NCBI RefSeq assembly: GCF_002261185.1
Contig: NZ_NEVQ01000001.1
Location: forward strand, 62,001 to 126,000
Reading direction: 5' to 3'
Length of the DNA stretch: 64,000 bases
From: Bordetella genomosp. 4
GTDB taxonomy: Bacteria > Pseudomonadota > Gammaproteobacteria > Burkholderiales > Burkholderiaceae_B
The translations under genes were made by a program, and so were the position numbers. Shown here piece by piece: positions 60,658 to 64,000 of the stretch. Position 1 is the first letter of the stretch; each line of letters begins with the position of its first letter. The notes below the pieces were generated by a model. The model was not told where the DNA came from and did no database searches. It saw nothing but the letters and a program-made list of their open reading frames with translations.

Positions 60658-62244
60658 ATGGCGTCACATTGGTTACGTTTATTGGCGGGCGGGGCATTGA
60701 CGGCTGCAATGGCATTGGGGGCGATGACCTCCGCCGTTGCGCGCGATCTGGTAGTGGCGCTCAAGACCGAGCCCAGCTCGATGGACCCGCAATACCATGC
60801 GTTGACGCCCAATACGCAGATCTCTCAAACGCTGTTTGATCCGCTGGTGCGCTCGGATTCCAAGCTGCAGCCGATCCCTGCTTTGGCGGAGTCCTGGAAG
60901 GTGGACGGCAATGTCTGGACGTTCAAGCTGCGTCCCAATGTCAAATTCTCGGATGGTTCGCCCTTTACGGCCGAGGATGTCGTGTTTAGCTATGACCGCA
61001 TCCCAAAGGTCCCGAACAGTCCCTCACCGTTTACTTTGTATTTGGGCTCGGTGGCAAAGACCGAAGCAGTGGATCCGCTGACTCTGCGTATCACGACGAA
61101 ATCACCTGCGCCGAATCTGCTGATCAACTTGGCACAGTTGCCAATTCTGTCGAAGACGGCAGCATCCGGTCCTGCACCCGAAGGCAAAACCACAACAGAA
61201 CTCAATAGCGGCAACGGGCTGGCAGGAACGGGGCCGTATAAGTTCGTGTCCTGGAAGCGCGGCGCGGAATTGGTCTTCGCACGCAATGAAAATTACTGGG
61301 GTCCCGCGCCTGCATGGGATCGGGTGATCTATCGCCCCATGTCCAACGCGGCGGGCCGGGTAGCGGCATTGCTGGCCGGGGATGTGGACTTGATCGAAGA
61401 CCCTCCAACGGACGATCTGGCCAATCTGAAAAAGAACAAGAAGCTGTACATCGAAGAAACGCCGTCGGTGCGGGTGATGTATGTGGCGATGGATCAATTC
61501 GCCGAACCTACACCGGGCATTGCGGGCTTGCAGAAAAATCCGCTGAAGGACAAGCGCGTGCGTGAAGCGCTGTCGCTGGCCATCAATCGCGATGCCATCG
61601 TGGATCGTGTGATGGGCGGCGTGGCCAAGGCTGCGGGCAATATGCTGCCCTACCCTATGTTCGGCTCGTCTAAAGAGCATGCTGAGGCGCCGAAGGCAGA
61701 CGTGGAGAAAGCCAAGACCTTGTTGAAAGAGGCCGGTTATCCGGATGGGTTTGCGATCACCTTGGGTGCGCCCTCGGGCCGTTATGTGAACGACTCCAAG
61801 GTGGCGCAGGCGGTGGCGTCCATGTGGTCGCGCATTGGCGTCAAAACCAATGTCGAAGCTTTGGCGCCCTCGGTGTTTTTCAAGAAGCGCGACAGCTATG
61901 AGTTCAGCGCCTATTTGGCAGGCTGGTCGGTGACCAGCGGCGAGATGTTGAACCCCTTGGCCTCATTGCTGATGACGCGTAATCCCGATGCGGGCGAGGG
62001 TACGACCAATCGCGGTCGTTATTCGAATCCGGAGATGGATAAATTGGCACGTGAGGCGGCCGGGACAATGGACGACGCCAAGCGTTCGGCACTGCTGCAA
62101 CAGGCCAGCAATATGGCGATGGATGACTATGCCCTGCTGCCCTTGCACTTTGAGCTGTCTGTATGGGCGATGAAGGATGATATTCGTTACGAAGGCCGGC
62201 CGGACCAGACTACCTTGGTGCAATACGCGACCGTAAAGAAGTAA
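60658..62244 (+). CDS. ABC transporter substrate-binding protein, peptide/nickel type (SBP family 5)
   Basis: 528 residues. Signal peptide about 1-28 (hydrophobic 10-26, cleavage near AVA-RD). Then family-5 features: LKTEPSSMDPQYHALTPNTQ, NVWTFKLRPNVKFSDGSPFT near residue 85, and KRVREALSLAINRDAIVDRV near 300. It delivers an oligopeptide, dipeptide or other ligand to the permeases encoded next. GGGAGAGC precedes the ATG. First gene of a dpp/opp-like operon that runs off the window. Confidence 0.92.
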   Translation: MASHWLRLLAGGALTAAMALGAMTSAVARDLVVALKTEPSSMDPQYHALTPNTQISQTLFDPLVRSDSKLQPIPALAESWKVDGNVWTFKLRPNVKFSDGSPFTAEDVVFSYDRIPKVPNSPSPFTLYLGSVAKTEAVDPLTLRITTKSPAPNLLINLAQLPILSKTAASGPAPEGKTTTELNSGNGLAGTGPYKFVSWKRGAELVFARNENYWGPAPAWDRVIYRPMSNAAGRVAALLAGDVDLIEDPPTDDLANLKKNKKLYIEETPSVRVMYVAMDQFAEPTPGIAGLQKNPLKDKRVREALSLAINRDAIVDRVMGGVAKAAGNMLPYPMFGSSKEHAEAPKADVEKAKTLLKEAGYPDGFAITLGAPSGRYVNDSKVAQAVASMWSRIGVKTNVEALAPSVFFKKRDSYEFSAYLAGWSVTSGEMLNPLASLLMTRNPDAGEGTTNRGRYSNPEMDKLAREAAGTMDDAKRSALLQQASNMAMDDYALLPLHFELSVWAMKDDIRYEGRPDQTTLVQYATVKK

Positions 62245-62262
62245 GCCAGGAGTCGCATCGAC

Positions 62263-63237
62263 GTGCTGGCAACTATCATTCGCAGGCTGTTGCAGACGCT
62301 GATCGTGCTGCTGGTCATGTCGGCGTTGGTGTTCACCGGAATCTATCTGGTGGGCGATCCGATCTCGATGCTGGCCAGCCCCGAGGCGACCGATGTGCAG
62401 CGTGAAGCAATCCGTGTGTCGCTGGGCTTGGACAAGCCCTTGTGGATGCAGTATCTGGTGTTCATCGGCCATGCCGTACAGGGCAATTTCGGCAATAGCT
62501 TTTTGACGGGCGAGCCGGCGATGCGCTTGATCCTGGAGCGCATGCCGGCCACGCTGGAGCTGGCCTGTGTAGCCATGCTGATGTCGGTCCTGATCGGTGT
62601 GCCATTAGGCATCATCGCGGGCCTGCGGCCCAAGGCGGTAGGTTCTCGCGCCATCATGACGGGCTCGGTGTTGGGATTTTCCCTGCCCAATTTCTGGGTC
62701 GGCTTGATGTTGATCATGCTTTTTGCCGTCACGCTCGGGTGGCTGCCGGCGAGCGGACGCGGCGAAACGGTCTCGGTGTTGGGCGTGCCGTTGAGCGTGT
62801 TGACGCTGGATGGATGGGCGAGCCTGATTTTGCCGGCGTCCACGATTGCATTGGCCAAATGCGCCATGATTGTGCGCGTCACACGGGCGGCTACGCGCGA
62901 GGCGCTGCCCATGGACTACATCAAGTTTGCGCGGGCCAAGGGGCTCGCAGAAAAGCGCGTGCTGGGCGTGCATTTGCTCAAGAACATCCTGATCCCCATC
63001 GTCACGGTCGCGGGATTGGAGTTTGGCCAGGTCGTGGCGTTTGCCGTCGTGACAGAAACGGTGTTTTCCTGGCCAGGCATGGGCAAGCTGCTGATTGATT
63101 CCATCATCAATCTGGATCGCCCCGTGGTGGTGGCTTATCTGATGCTGATTGTATTTTTCCTGGTGATCCTGAATCTGGTGGTGGACATTATCTATACCGT
63201 GCTGGATCCGCGCGTACGTCTGGAGCGTCGAGCATGA
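62263..63237 (+). CDS. ABC transporter permease, DppB type
   Basis: A 324-residue protein read from GTG, with AGGAG about ten bases upstream. Six transmembrane helices; the N-terminal segment IIRRLLQTLIVLLVMSALVF and the BPD permease loop containing EALPMDYIKFARAKGLAEKR (EAA motif, about 212-232) that contacts the ATPase. Ends in VLDPRVRLERRA. The stop overlaps the next start (ATGA). Partner of the DppC-type permease. Confidence 0.94.
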   Translation: MLATIIRRLLQTLIVLLVMSALVFTGIYLVGDPISMLASPEATDVQREAIRVSLGLDKPLWMQYLVFIGHAVQGNFGNSFLTGEPAMRLILERMPATLELACVAMLMSVLIGVPLGIIAGLRPKAVGSRAIMTGSVLGFSLPNFWVGLMLIMLFAVTLGWLPASGRGETVSVLGVPLSVLTLDGWASLILPASTIALAKCAMIVRVTRAATREALPMDYIKFARAKGLAEKRVLGVHLLKNILIPIVTVAGLEFGQVVAFAVVTETVFSWPGMGKLLIDSIINLDRPVVVAYLMLIVFFLVILNLVVDIIYTVLDPRVRLERRA

Positions 63238-64000
63238 CGACACCCGCCTCCCCTGTCGACACGACGGCAACATCAACGCACGCGGTAAAGGTGGAAACGC
63301 CGCTGCGCCGTTTTCTAGCGGATTTCTGTGCCAGCAAACTGGCCTTGTTCGGCGTCGTGCTGCTGCTGTTGACGGTAGGCGCAGCGATATTCGCACCATG
63401 GATCGCACCGCAGAATCCATTCGACATTGCCACCTTGGATATTCTCGATTCCAAATTGCCGCCCGGCAGTGTGAGCGGCGATGGCAGTATGACGTACTGG
63501 TTGGGAACGGACGGTCAGGCGCGGGATGTGTTCTCGGCGATCCTGTATGGCATGCGCACGAGTTTGATGGTCGGTTCGATTTCGGTGCTGGCGGCATTTG
63601 CGATCGGCGCTACAGTGGGATTGATCGCTGCGTATTTTGGTGGCCGCATCGATGCGTTTTTGATGCGGGCTGTGGATATCCAGTTATCGTTCCCAGCGAT
63701 CCTGGTGGCGTTGATCTTGCTGGCTATCCTGGGCAAGGGTGTGGATAAAGTCATCATTGCGCTGGTGGTGGTGCAGTGGGCCTACTTCGCGCGTGCAGCG
63801 CGCGGAGCTGCGCTGGTCGAACGCGGCAAGGAATATGTCGAGGCTGCCCGTTGCATGTCATTGGGTTGGGGACGCGTATTGTTTCGCCACGTGTTGCCCA
63901 ACTGTATGCCGCCGCTCATTGTGATTGCGACGATCGATCTGGCGCATGCCATTGCTCTGGAAGCCACGCTGTCGTTTCTGGGGGTAGGCGTGCCGGTGAC
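63234..64000 (+). CDS. ABC transporter permease, DppC type (cut by the right edge)
   Basis: The first 255 residues of a permease normally about 280-300 long. Cytoplasmic N-terminus, first helix about 35-55 (LALFGVVLLLLTVGAAIFAP), the conserved YWLGTDGQARDVFSAILYG segment and the EAA loop (about 190-215, VERGKEYVEAARCMSLGWGR). Starts inside the dppB-type stop codon. The ATPase genes expected to follow are outside the window. Confidence 0.94.
   Translation, partial: MTTPASPVDTTATSTHAVKVETPLRRFLADFCASKLALFGVVLLLLTVGAAIFAPWIAPQNPFDIATLDILDSKLPPGSVSGDGSMTYWLGTDGQARDVFSAILYGMRTSLMVGSISVLAAFAIGATVGLIAAYFGGRIDAFLMRAVDIQLSFPAILVALILLAILGKGVDKVIIALVVVQWAYFARAARGAALVERGKEYVEAARCMSLGWGRVLFRHVLPNCMPPLIVIATIDLAHAIALEATLSFLGVGVPV

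Overview
The window is a moderately GC-rich stretch of a betaproteobacterial chromosome, most likely Burkholderiales, family Alcaligenaceae (Bordetella/Achromobacter/Alcaligenes relatives). This rests on RpoB (1370 aa) and RpoC (1419 aa) lengths, the tuf - tRNA-Trp - secE order, a Bug-type TctC receptor, a 126-aa SecE, and the linkage of mnmG-rsmG-parA-parB to the tuf/rpoBC cluster, which I recall from Bordetella. I cannot name the species. No insertion sequence, prophage or CRISPR array was seen.

Layout. From 1 to 14 kb, all on the minus strand, lie the spc (rplN to rplO), S10 (rplC to rpsQ) and str (rpsL, rpsG, fusA, tuf, rpsJ) ribosomal operons. They have recognisable internal terminators and restart promoters: a break between rpsJ and rplC, and the classical S10/spc boundary between rpsQ and rplN. 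From 14.4 to 21.7 kb is a signalling island: an atypical OmpR-type regulator, divergently a canonical OmpR-type regulator, a LysM/FecR envelope protein, a CHASE2 histidine kinase, a membrane protein with a C-lobe-only protein-kinase remnant plus PEGA, and a TssQ-like lipoprotein. A long bidirectional terminator separates it from rpoC. From 21.8 to 35.6 kb (minus) is the rpoC-rpoB-rplLJAK-nusG-secE-tRNA-Trp-tuf-tRNA-Thr/Gly/Tyr cluster; its tuf looks base-for-base identical to the str-operon copy. From 35.8 to 41.3 kb (minus) come mnmG, rsmG, parA, parB and a co-transcribed L-asparaginase.

From 41.3 to 44.6 kb there is no credible protein gene. This is the replication-origin and centromere region. 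It holds six good and one degenerate parS site, a cluster of DnaA boxes at 43.7-44.4 kb, a degenerate 12-bp tandem array of about 16 units, an orphan intrinsic terminator, and two inverted copies of a striking composite repeat. Each copy is two hairpins with conserved loops but arms that differ between copies while remaining self-complementary. Every coding gene to the left points away from this region, as expected for highly expressed genes beside an origin. dnaA, rpmH, rnpA and yidC are not here.

From 44.6 to 64 kb the content is ordinary accessory chromosome: a cold-shock protein, a methionine-type aminotransferase, a complete tctABC tripartite carboxylate transporter with its tctDE two-component system, an Ada protein missing three of four zinc ligands, a NarX-like kinase paired with a response regulator lacking its DNA-binding domain, a Kef-type cation/proton antiporter, a LysR regulator divergent from a TauE/SafE exporter with a clear operator palindrome between them, mnmE, and the start of a peptide-type ABC transporter running off the right edge.

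The items most worth following up are the paired composite repeats and the 12-bp array around the origin, the envelope/CHASE2/pseudokinase/TssQ signalling island, and the two degenerated regulators (Ada and the NarL-like protein).
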